A stretch of 64,000 nt of DNA from Asterella californica (Eukaryota > Streptophyta > Marchantiopsida > Marchantiales > Aytoniaceae), in assembly GCA_036924285.1 (NCBI GenBank), contig JAYKYS010000011.1:1612001-1676000 (forward strand), given 5' to 3'. This document shows positions 45,718 to 54,808 of the stretch, piece by piece. Under the pieces are notes generated by a model. That model was not told the origin of the DNA. It worked only from the letters and a program-made list of their open reading frames with translations, and made no database searches. Both the position numbers and the translations under genes were made by a program. Each line of letters opens with the position of its first letter. Position 1 is the first letter of the stretch.

Positions 45718-46602
45718 GCCTACCACTCGCACTGCCGCTTACTTCATCCGATGATACTGATCACACTCACCCTAGACTTGGATACTCTACACTCTGTCCC
45801 TCAAGCTCCGCGCACCTCTCTTCTTATACATCAATCTCCCCATGTGACGACAAGAGTACTACTCTTATCTCCACTCAGCGAAGAGTACACGGATCGTCCA
45901 CGTGGAGTCTTATCTTTTGACCAGATAAGGTCCCAGTGGCTCCTCAACACCAAACACGTACGAAGGATATGTGGTGGTTTCACACCCTAGCCAAACCACA
46001 ACACGACAGCGCGTGTATTGGACTTCCCAATTCTCCAAAACATCCACCGACAGGTCGCAGGAACAAGCAAGCCCCTTAAGCAGCCCCCTTGCAACAGTCT
46101 GTACGTACGAAGTTCAACTCTCAATAATAAGAAGCAGGCCCCTTGCGTGTTTGATATAACGCCTGAAGCCCTAAATACCCAGTCAGCAAGTAACTAGGGG
46201 CCTAGCTTGATTTTACCTTTTTCCGAATCGCATAACTTCTTCTCTGGATGTCCAAACGAAATAAACAAGATGCCCATGGAAAGCTGACAACGAGCTCTAT
46301 CCATCTATGCGATAAAAGTAAAGATCCGAAGTTGCGCCAAAAGCTCGTAAGCTGGGGCCTAGCTTGTTTTCTCCATCTTTCGAGTCTTGTAACTTTTCCA
46401 CTAGGCGTCCAAACGAAGTAGATGAAGTGCCTATGGAAAGCTGACAAGGAACTCTGTCCACTGGTGCGATAAAAACGAAGATCCGAAGTGGTGCCAAAAA
46501 CCCGTAAGCTGGGGCCTAACTTGTCTTCTCATGAGTGTCTTTGGAGCGACAAGCATCGAAGTTTGAATTTCAAGTAGGAGCCGGTCCACGACACGACAAC
46601 GT

Positions 46603-47548
46603 GGATATCTTTGGAGAGAGAGAAAAGAGAATATCAATTTACATATTGTTATCATACTATCTCAACTTATATATTAGTATAAATTATTAAACAAAGTAAC
46701 ATCTTTTGAAAATGCAAAAGTTGTCTTTGCAAGTAAAGCAGATGCTATGTATTATTCACACACAACTATAATCTCTATTACTAGATATTCCTTCTAGTTC
46801 ATAACCGTCTATCTTCTTCTGGACTTCTTCCTACTGCATCAGGGTGCGCAGACAATCCAGGTCGCAATGGCTTCTCTTGAGCCATCGTGCGTTTCTCCAC
46901 CAACTCCATGACTGGTTGAATCTCTGAATGGAAGAAGACGCTGAATTCCTCCAACCTTCTTCTCGCGGAAGACAGGTTCATCTCCACAATCCGACCGGAG
47001 GTGTCTTCTTTGTCTTCCAGAGGCAAGGATGCCTCTTTGATCGTTGTGGCCTTCTGCTTCTGCGCGCGAGAAGACACTACTCTTTTCATCTTCCGGGTTG
47101 GAAGATCTCTTCTCGCGACAGAAGCGATTCTCTTCATTGCACTTCCTCGCGTCGCAGTAAGAATGTCCATCCAACCTTCGTCTTCTAGAGTCCTCGGAAG
47201 ACTCCATGTAGTTGCAGAAGCAATCTTCTACGCAACTCGGACACTCAATGGCTCCTCCTGAAAGTCGGCCTCCGATCCAGAGTGAATGATCGTGAAGGAG
47301 GTGGTCTTCCTAGGCACGTTCTTAGGTCCCATCTTCCTCGGTGGTGCCGCTCTTCTGAACCACTGGAGTCGTCTTCTCTCACCAGAAGCGTCTTCTGATG
47401 AGTGTTTGGTCTCATCTGCGGCACTAGAGTGGGAGGGAGAGTCATGATCGCGGCTCGGTTGTCTTCTCTCGAGGTCTCTTCTTTTATCTCGTGATGCCTT
47501 GTTGGCCCATACCTCACCAACTGGTCTTCTGCTAGGTCCCCCTTGAAC
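46603..47548 (-). other. Segment between two facing LTRs, rich in GAAGAC
   Basis: The first 190 bp are AT-rich. From 46799 to 47548 two overlapping minus-strand frames (46799-47170 and 47228-47548, the latter continuing into the LTR fragment) are rich in Arg, Glu and Ser and match nothing I know. The hexamer GAAGAC or its complement occurs 12 times between 46934 and 47529. It may be the pre-insertion target of both LTRs. Confidence 0.4.
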
Positions 47549-47552
47549 ACGT

Positions 47553-48174
47553 TGTCGTGTCGTGGACCGGCTCCTATCTGAAATCCAAACTTCGATGCTT
47601 GTCGCTCTAAAGACACTCATGAGAAGACAAGCTATGCCCCTGCTTACGGGCTTTTAGCGCCATTTCATATCTCCACTTTCATCGCATCAGTGGATTGAGC
47701 TCCTTGTCAGCACTCCATAGGCACTTCGTCTATTTCGTTTGGACGCCTAGTGGAGAAGTTACAAGACTCGAAAGCTAGAGAAAACAAGCTAGGCCCCAGC
47801 TTATGAGCTTTTCGCACCATTTCATATCTCCACTTTCATCGCATCAGTGGATTGAGCTCGTTGTCAACTTTCCATGGGCATCTTGTCTACTTCATTTGGA
47901 CACCTACTGGAGAAGTTATGCGACTCGAAAGAAGGGAAAATCAAGCTAGACCCTAGTTTACTTGCTGACTGAGTATTTGCAGCCCCAAGCGTTATATTAA
48001 AGACGGAAAGGGCCTGCTTCCTCATTATTGAGAGAACTTTGTACGTACAGAGACTGTTACAAGGGGGCTGCTTAAGGGACTTGCTTGTTCCTGCGACCTG
48101 TCGGTGGACGTTTTGAAGAATTGGGAAGTCCAATACACGCGCGCAAGGTGTCATCGGGTTCAGATCTGTGCAGG
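47553..48174 (+). mobile_element. Truncated LTR of an element A relative
   Basis: TGTCGTGTCGTGGACCGGCT starts the fragment, as in the element A LTR read in its own direction. The next 600 bp follow that LTR (tandem U3 units, then ACAGTCTGTTACAAGGG-like and CGACCTGTCGGTGG sequence) until GATCTGTGCAGG. It is more diverged than the two LTRs of element A are from each other, so it is older or from a sister family. It is preceded by ACGT (47549-47552). It points toward the right, facing the 5' LTR of element A. Confidence 0.85.
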
Positions 48175-48712
48175 CCTCGTTTAAGGGTTCGCGATCCCTA
48201 GTTAAACACTTCCCATCTCGTTCCAACCTTCGGCCTTCGCTCTCGAGACCAGTAGCCAGCGCCGCGTGTACTACGTTAATCACTGCTCATTTTTAGAAAA
48301 CGATGTTACAATCGTCTCAACCAACAAAAAACAGTTCTTCCACTGAACTGCGGTACTTGCAATATTACATTAGGAATAACACTTTCTCAAATCCAGAAAA
48401 ATACTACCTCATCCAGGGTAAGATTAAGCCCCTTCTTAGAGCTATGCTCCATTACCGAACATTTGTTGAAGCTTTCGGGTGAGACAGAACCTTAGCTTCC
48501 AAGTGGTGAACTCGTCAGTTTCCTTTTATCCACCTCCTTATTATGATACATCATAGTCGCGTCAGCCTAAATCTGATTGACATCCGACAGCCATAAGAAG
48601 TCAGCAGACCACAACTCCACCTTTAGACGAGCAGATTGGTCAGATCTACTCGGTTCTAGTGTCCTTGAAGGGTCCTTTTGCATGACTCTTCTGGCTCGAT
48701 TCAATCCATCGC
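48175..48712. other. 3' flank or LTR remnant of element C
   Basis: No coding sequence is seen. It lies downstream of the element C chromodomain, so it should include that element's 3' untranslated part or LTR, but no second copy is present to prove it. Confidence 0.35.
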
Positions 48713-48922
48713 TTAGCTGGAAGAGAGCACTGCGAATTGTCGTCTCGTAAAGTATCTACGCAGTGGTTCTTGGAACTTGATCAATGCTAGATCATCCAGG
48801 AACTCCCAAGCTTCACTTACCAATCTCGGAACTCTACCTGTCCAACGACATAGGTATTGAATAACAAGTTCTCCAGCTCCATCTGGATTTGATGATGCTC
48901 GATGATCTACTATCTCAATCAA
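48713..48922 (-). pseudogene. Chromodomain-like end of element C
   Basis: IEIVDHRASSNPDGAGELVI, then QYLCRWTGRVPRLVSEAWEF, follows the chromodomain layout (ExIxDHR...YLV+W.G....WE). In chromoviruses this module sits at the integrase C terminus and steers insertion toward heterochromatin. Its position after integrase supports the call. Confidence 0.6.
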
Positions 48923-48964
48923 CTCAAGATCGTCAGCTCTTGATAATGCTTCTAATATTGGGTG

Positions 48965-50100
48965 TCATTTCTGATATCTTCCTGGCAACGATTCTAGTTC
49001 TTCGCGAAACATTTTCAAGTTAGAAACATGAATGATGGGGTGATAATGGTTCATACTAGTTGAAAAAAGTAACTTATAGATCACAGGATCTAACTTCTTC
49101 TCAATCAGGAATGGTCCTGTCCACTTTGGAAGAAGCTTCTTGGCTAAGTCCACCCCTGCTGGGATTCTGAAGTTCTTGGTTCGTAACCAAACTCTATGCC
49201 TTCTTCGAACTATACGTCTTGTCTACCACGGTTTGCATACTTGACATACCTTTGTTGTGCCTTCTCCATGTATTTCTTCGCCTCTTGAAACACAGTACCC
49301 TGAACGCGTATGAAAGTCTCTAGATCTGGAGGATCTTGATTCGACCTTCTTGTGTTTTCATGCCCCTTGGTAGCCAAAGTTATAGGAGTCCAAGGTGCAT
49401 GAAAATCCCGATAAACCACTTCAAATGGTTTAAATCCTGTGCTGGAATGCTTGGTGTTGTTATATGCAAACTCCATCAAGTCCAAGTGCTCGCTCCAGTC
49501 ACTCTAATCTCGCATGATATAGTTTCTCAACCCTTGCTCTACTATCTGTATCGTCTTTTCCGTCTGACCATCAGTTTCAGGATGATAAGAGGAACTGAAC
49601 TTGAGGGTAGTTCCGAGTCTTCGAAACAAACTTTTCTGGAACTCAGCTACAAACCTCCTATCCAAGTCTGAAACAATGTCTTTAAGCATCCTATGATACT
49701 TAAAAACATATCGAATGAACAGCTCAGCGACACCTCTTGACGTCACGGCCTCCCTACAAAGGATGAGGTGAGTTTGTTTGCTGAAACGATCTATGACAAC
49801 TAGCAACACATCGAAACCTCCTGATTCGGGCAAACCAGTTAAAGAGCAGTTTTATTGGCCGTCCATGTTGGACGATGTAGTCAAGTACATGCAGACTTGC
49901 TTGACATGCCAACAACAACGAACGGAGCGAATGAGACATGCAGGGTTGTTGAAACCTTTGCCAATACCTGATGGGCCTTGAGAGAGCATAAGTATGGACT
50001 TATGCAACGTCTTATTCTGTCCTCCATGTCCAGCTAGTTCACAATCATGGCATTCTTGCATGACTAGCATCCTTAGTGATCAGCTGGAACATACACTTTG
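48965..50100 (-). pseudogene. Integrase of element C, with an internal inverted segment
   Basis: Minus-strand parts, in order: CHDCELAGHGGQNKTLH (start of the H2C2 finger, near 50030-50060), then an inverted block, then GLPESGGFDVLLVVIDRFSK (from 49833) with the DDE core (DLDRRF, SSYHPETDGQTEK). Next come FAYNNTKHSSTGFKPFEVVY (49210-49485) and KWTGPFLIEKKL (48965-49153). Breaks between these parts are stops or small shifts. The missing finger half lies on the opposite strand at 49841-50003. Confidence 0.8.
49841..50003 (+). other. Inverted 163-bp piece of the element C integrase
   Basis: Only on the plus strand does this stretch read EQFYWPSMLDDVVKYMQTCL, then TCQQQRTERMRHAGLLKPLP and IPDGP, a stop, ESISMDL. 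This is the CxxC half of the integrase finger and the linker to the core. The flanking minus-strand sequence ends QNKTLH on one side and resumes LTGLPESGG on the other, exactly the residues expected to flank it. The block was therefore flipped in place. Confidence 0.85.
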
Positions 50101-50313
50101 GTTTGCTTGTAAAACCAAAGACCATTGCGGAACGAGAGATTACGTACCAATGGATCTCTCTCACTGACTCATCCAACCTTGAGCTCGAGGATCATCTGGC
50201 AATGCTTGTCGGATTCGATCCAAAAGCTCTTCACTTGTGTCCTGAGTTGTTAATGCTTGGACACGGCTGCTTAGCACATCTGCTAGAATATTTTCCTTCT
50301 CTTTTTGATATCG

Positions 50314-51663
50314 TCATTCGATATCAAAACGTGCAAGCTCCACTTGCCATCTCTCTTGTTTACGTGACAAACGAGGTTTACTCTGAAAGTATGTATTATC
50401 CTCGCAGTCCGTTACAACTGTAACTTTGCTTGGTAACAAATAATGCTCCCAACGTTTCAGACAATGAACAACTACGAACATCTCTTGTTCATGAGCAGAC
50501 CATTTCGCCTCAGTTTCTGAAAACTTATGACTTTCGTAAGCCACTGGATGCTTTCCTTGCATCAATACTCCTCCAATGACTCATTGAGAAGCATCTATGT
50601 GAACCTCGAAAGGTTCTCTCATCTTTGAAGCAAGCACGTGCATTTTTGTCAGTGCTTGTTTCAACTCTTGAAATGCTCTTTCAGCTGCTGGGTTCCAAAT
50701 AACCTTGGAAGCCTTACGCACTAAGCCAAACAGAGATGCAGCTTTATGCGCAAATTGACAAACAAAGTGCCGAAAGTATGTGGCTAACCCAAGAAAAGAT
50801 CTGAGCTCATGAACACTCTCAGGTCTCTTCCATTCAACAATGGCTCGAATCGTAGTCCTGTTAGGATGAATACCGATCAAACATCCTAGAAACACCACAC
50901 TCTCTTGTCCAAAAGAACACTTGCTCTTCTTGAGGTAGAGTTGATGTTCTTCTAGGCGCTTAAACACTGTTTCAACATCTGCTAGATGTTGATCCCAAGT
51001 GGATGAGAAGATGATAATATCATCTAAGTACACGATAACGCTCTCATCCAAGAGACCGCTGAAGATCTCATTCATCAGCCTGCAAAAAGTACCATGTGCA
51101 TTGGACAATCCAAACGGCAACACTGTATACTCAAACAAGCCATACCTCGTCCTTACAGCCGTCTTTTCTTCATCACCTTCTTTGATGCGGATTTGATGAT
51201 ATCCAAAACGCAGATCCAGCTTGGTGAAGTACCTTCTTGTGGTCAATCGATCGGTGGTTTCATCCATGAGAAGAAGAGTGTACTTGTTCTTCACAGTAAC
51301 CTTATTGAGTGCACGATAGTCCGCACACATGCGAATACCACCGTCTTCCTTGACCACGAACAACACCGGGGCAGCATAAGGTGATATACTGAGCCGTAAG
51401 ATACCTTGAGCTACCAACTCTTTCAACTGAGTCTTAAGCTCAGTGAGCTCATCAAACGACATGCGTCTTGATGGCACTACAATAGGTGTAGCTCCAAGAA
51501 CCAGATCAATAGCATGATCCAAGGCTCTCCTCGGAGGATTGCCTGTTGGTAACTGGTCCGGCATTATGTGCGAATACTTCTCAATCAATGCTTGCATATC
51601 AGGATGTATGGGAAGAGTAGCAACACGTTCTTTCTCATCCGTCTCCACCTTGGGTTTAGACAT
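50314..51663 (-). pseudogene. Reverse transcriptase and RNase H of element C
   Basis: RT (51663-50581) has PYAAPVLFVVKEDGGIRMCA, KLDLRFGYHQIRIKEGDEEK, VLPFGLSNAHGTFCRLMNEI and the catalytic VIVYLDDIIIFSS, then the connection region (FLGLATYFRHFV). RNase H begins FEVHIDASQ and is cut by TGA at 50581. It continues at 50565 with GKHPVAYESHKFSETEAKWS and ends near 50314 (TDCEDNTYF). The relation is to chromoviral gypsy elements and is clearly distinct from elements A and B. Confidence 0.9.
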
Positions 51664-51931
51664 TACTGCAACCCAAGCTTAATCTACTGACTTGATCTAC
51701 TTTCTAAACTGTCTGGCTGTGCAGATATGAAATGCCACCTTAGCTCGTTGGAACTTACGAGCAGCATCACGTTCTTTCTCATCCGTCTCCACCTTGGGTT
51801 TAGACATTACTGCAACCCAAGCTCGTCTACTGACTTGATCTACTTTCTAAACTGTCTGGCTGTGCAGATATGAAATGCCACCTTAGCTCGTTGGAACTTA
51901 CGAGCAGCATGGTTTGGCTCCTTGGGTCTCT
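51624..51931. repeat. 154-bp tandem duplication in element C
   Basis: CACGTTCTTTCTCATCCGTC at 51624 recurs at 51778, and the following sequence (ACCTTGGGTTTAGACATTAC and on to GGAACTTACGAGCAGCAT) is repeated with only a small indel (CAAGCTTAATCTAC versus CAAGCTCGTCTAC). It lies between protease and RT. Confidence 0.9.
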
Positions 51932-52265
51932 CTTTGATGATCAAAGGATGTGGTTGATCCAAACCCCATCGATCCATGACTATGACGTTCTTTTCTTGCA
52001 CATCTATCTTTGCTTTGGTCTCTTGTAACCAAGACCATGACAAGATACCCTCCATTGTATCACCCAAGTTCATAACTAGGAATTCATGCTTCTTGGTTAC
52101 CCCTCCAACAGTAATAAGAACACTCATGAGCTTTTCTGTAACGATTGTGCTACCTTGCACAAACCTTGCCAACAACGGGCTCATGATCTTGGTTCTAGTC
52201 ACCCCTAAGGTCCTGACCAGCTTTTCATCCAAGACATTCACATCTGCTCCAATATCTATAAGCAA
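51840..52265 (-). pseudogene. Aspartic protease region of element C
   Basis: LIDIGADVNVLDEKLVRTLG is a retropepsin start with DIG at the catalytic place (DSG or DTG is usual). LGDTMEGILSWSWLQ is the second conserved block (normally ILGMPWL). It is in frame with upstream gag sequence. Confidence 0.75.
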
Positions 52266-52470
52266 ACAACATTGTTAGCTTCCTAGTTTCACTTCAATCC
52301 ATGGCAGAAAATCTCCATGTTCTACCAAATGCTCACCAGCACATCCTCTGCTTCAGTAGACACCTCAACAGATTCTTCAACACTGGTTGTCTCTTCAACT
52401 GTCAACCCACGCACGTTGCTCGTTGTTGAACGTTGAGGACAATCACGAGCGATATGATCATCACATCCGC
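52266..52470 (-). pseudogene. Gag 3' part of element C (downstream of element B)
   Basis: Minus-strand reading from the element B edge gives GCDDHIARDCPQ, the second half of a CCHC zinc knuckle, then an acidic linker to the protease with two stops. The first half (CF-stop-CG) lies across element B at 63628. Confidence 0.75.
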
Positions 52471-52788
52471 TGTCGTGTTGTGAGACGTCCCACATGTGAA
52501 TTCAGTGTAGAACGGGTGTTGTGTTTTCTTTGTGTTCGGTGAACCTTTTGTGTAGTTCGCATGAGAAGGTATTAGGTGTCACGTTCACAAAGATCTGGAT
52601 GTGAGATCGCACGATAACAAGATGTGCCGACTCAATGATCCGTGAACGTTCGCGTGAATGGCTCTTGTTGTCAAACATAGGTATAAGATAGTGGGTTGGG
52701 GTTTGTGAGGTATTCTTCTGGAGGGGTAGTTTTCATGAGTGTGTCTTAGTGTCTTACGTGATAAGAAGGAGCGGCAGGAGTTGTATTC

Positions 52789-53004
52789 ATGGATGGAGGA
52801 CTGAATCGAGTTCCAAATCTGCCATTTCCGAACCCGTTTCATATCAAGCTTCACTTGATCCACCGCGATCACTTTCGACAGTGATTCGTCGCCTACTTTG
52901 GAGAAGAGTTCATGGGGAGGATGATGGATTCACCTACTCCGGTGATCTTACCAATCGTCACGTATGGAGAGGACTGGGACTTGACAGTGTACATCTTACT
53001 TTGA
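52789..53004 (+). pseudogene. Leader ORF1 in element B 5' LTR (nonsense codon)
   Basis: Same frame as the intact copy at 61643, but Trp32 is TGA (52882-52884). The rest matches, including the terminal DLTVYILL and the conserved TGA. Confidence 0.6.
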
Positions 53005-53013
53005 CGAGGGCCA

Positions 53014-53193
53014 ATGGACTTGAATTATCCAGCCAACATCCCTTTCAACGTCTGGGTGGATGTTCGGTGTCACTGTCGGCGGAAGATCAATCATCGTGCG
53101 TGGATCGCAAGGAACTTTGGAGAGGAGTACTGTAATCAAGTGATGGCTTCTTCATTTCCTTTTGTAGTACCTTTCATCGTAAATCGGTTCTAG
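53014..53193 (+). CDS. Leader ORF2 in element B 5' LTR
   Basis: A 59-residue open frame with MDLNYPANIPFNVWVDVR, then ARNFGEEYCNQVMASSFPFV and VPFIVNRF. It is intact and in frame with ORF1 upstream. It is homologous to the D protein at 45280-45495. Function is unknown. Confidence 0.55.
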   Translation: MDLNYPANIPFNVWVDVRCHCRRKINHRAWIARNFGEEYCNQVMASSFPFVVPFIVNRF

Positions 53194-54756
53194 GTCGTCA
53201 TCTTGACCTTGTATTGAATCTTAAGTGTTAAGTACGATCTCTATAGTTCGACGAATGTAATTAACCTAAGGTTGGGGCCGATGCCTTGAAGGCATGAGAG
53301 GATAGTAAGGTTATAGTTGTTCTAGGGTACCAAGTAGAGGACAAAAAAGGTTTCCATATCTGTTTTCTTGTTGGTCTATTTTCGATCAATCAACTCTATT
53401 CCAGATCTGCAGACTGCTTTAGGGTTTTGGAGGTCTTCCCGGGGGTCATTTGAGGAGTGAGTGGTCTTGTTGGAAAGCTCTCGAGACGGGCTACACTCTG
53501 GAGACAAAGATCAGGCGATTTGGAATTCTGAGGAGAGAGTGATGGACGTTGAAAGTCAGGGGGTCAAATCGGTACCCCGAGCCACGTTTTGGAGTGATCC
53601 GGGAGTTTGAGAGGTGATCTTTAGGAGCTGTCGAGGGGATCGAGTAGTTCACCCCATGCTGGTTCTATTGATGTAAAACAATCCTACATTTGGGTTGGAT
53701 TTGCTCCTGAAATGATCGATTGAAGTTGGCTGTTACAGTTGAGAGGTATGAGTAAAACCGCTTTCTTTGGATTCAAAGCTTGAGTTGCTCCGTGCACATG
53801 GGATTGGATCTCTGAGTGAAACTTTCTAGGATGAGAGTGTGCCCTATCAGCTAGTCACATGTGAAATTTCAATTCAATTGGGTAAGAGAATGTGTGGAGA
53901 TCTAGGATTTTGGCCATCGAGATCTGTAAAGCTCATAAGTTAGCACATGCGGGTGGCTTGATTCATCGCGGACAGTTGGGTTCAGATCTGAGACTGAAAT
54001 TTCATACAGTAGTAGAGAAGGGTCAGAGGGGGTGTCCTGTGAAGTTTGAGCCTGATTGGATAATCGAGATCAAGGCACGAGATTGTCAAAGTTTAGTTTG
54101 CAGCGAGGCGAGAAAGACGTAGAGAGATTTCACTTAAATCTCATGGTTGGAGTTGAACCAAAAACGACTTGAAGATGGGAGGTGTGCTTCTTGGAGGTGT
54201 CGTGTGGATGACAAGGAGGCTGTACTGTGAGATTGGTACGACGATCACGCTCAGTGGAGGTGCCACGTCTTGCTGAAGCTGAGGTACCGTTATCTTCGGT
54301 GTCACGCCTCGAGTCTCTAGCTGTTTGCTGCCGATATGTCTTGTATCGTTGGGAAGCTTGTGTAGTAGGCGGTCCTTGCTGTGGACATCTCCCTGAGCAA
54401 AATCGTATCAGCGAACAATAGAAGATCAGAGTCTACAATTTAGGTAGTTTGTCGAGAAGAAGTAGTGAAGCGGATGTTGATGAGAGATTGTATGAGAAGT
54501 GCTTGGAATCTAAAGCAGACACGTACCGTATATGAGCCTTGCCTTTATCTAGAGTGGAATCGAGCTCCGAGTCATTTGTGTGATGCACATGTGTTGCACT
54601 TGGGTCAAGTTAGCTCGCTAGTAACCTACAAAAAAGACTGATAGATTAGATAGTGAGAGCATAAGTTTTCATCGGTTAGGTCGTAGATCCAATTGTATCT
54701 CTCTACAGCCAGATACCCCGTGTATTCCCTGACCATATTTCACGCCCTACGACAGT

Positions 54757-54775
54757 TGGTGAACTCGACGTGAAG
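54757..54775 (+). other. Primer-binding site of element B
   Basis: TGGTGAACTCGACGTGAAG lies two bases after the 5' LTR end and is identical to that of element A. Confidence 0.75.
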
Positions 54776-54808
54776 CGTCTGGGGTTGAGAGATCCGTTTT
54801 TTCCAATC

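Larger units (their letters stand above)
43496..46012 (-). mobile_element. Solo LTR D (2509 bp) with target duplication GCGC
   Basis: The insertion 43500-46008 begins TGTCGTGTGACG and ends ACAACACGACA. It is flanked by GCGC at 43496-43499 and 46009-46012. Removing it and one GCGC restores the uninterrupted LTR sequence CTTGCGCGCGTG of the 3' LTR. On the minus strand it starts TGTCGTGTTGTG, like the element B LTR, and encodes the same leader ORF pair. It has no internal region, so it is a solo LTR left by LTR-LTR recombination. Confidence 0.93.
42220..46598 (-). repeat. 5' LTR of element A, interrupted by a solo LTR
   Basis: Two parts (42220-43499 and 46013-46598, plus one copy of the 4-bp duplication) together match the 1865-bp 3' LTR. 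The 2509-bp solo LTR D separates them. The interruption probably damages transcription of element A from this promoter, although its genes are open. Confidence 0.93.
34306..46602 (-). mobile_element. Element A: complete Ty3/gypsy LTR retrotransposon with coding-intact gag and pol
   Basis: Element A spans 34310-46598 between 4-bp target duplications ACGT (34306-34309 and 46599-46602). Its 3' LTR (34310-36174) and 5' LTR (42220-46598, interrupted by a solo LTR) are very similar, so insertion is fairly recent. Read on the minus strand, the LTR starts TGTCGTGTCG and ends CACGATA, so its 3' end is TA rather than CA. A primer-binding site follows the 5' LTR, and a purine tract precedes the 3' LTR. 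Two long open frames carry Gag-protease and RT-RNase H-integrase. No chromodomain is visible. Without the inserted solo LTR it would be about 9.8 kb. Confidence 0.95.
52471..54754 (+). repeat. 5' LTR of element B
   Basis: This 2284-bp LTR matches the 3' LTR closely. It has a TATA-like GGTATAAGATAG at about 52679, some 108 bp before leader ORF1. Open frames at 53892-54122 recur in the other LTR but show no motif. Confidence 0.95.

Noticed and set aside
48186..48200. GGGTTCGCGATCCC, resembling a tRNA T-arm
   Set aside because: No acceptor stem, D-arm or anticodon arm could be placed around it. No tRNA gene is called anywhere in the window.
50076..50423. 115-codon plus-strand frame
   Set aside because: Antisense to the RNase H/integrase linker of element C. 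No protein motif.
52749..53135. 128-codon plus-strand frame overlapping the leader ORFs in the B LTR
   Set aside because: It is out of frame with the conserved leader proteins, has no homologue in D or E, and is a shadow frame.
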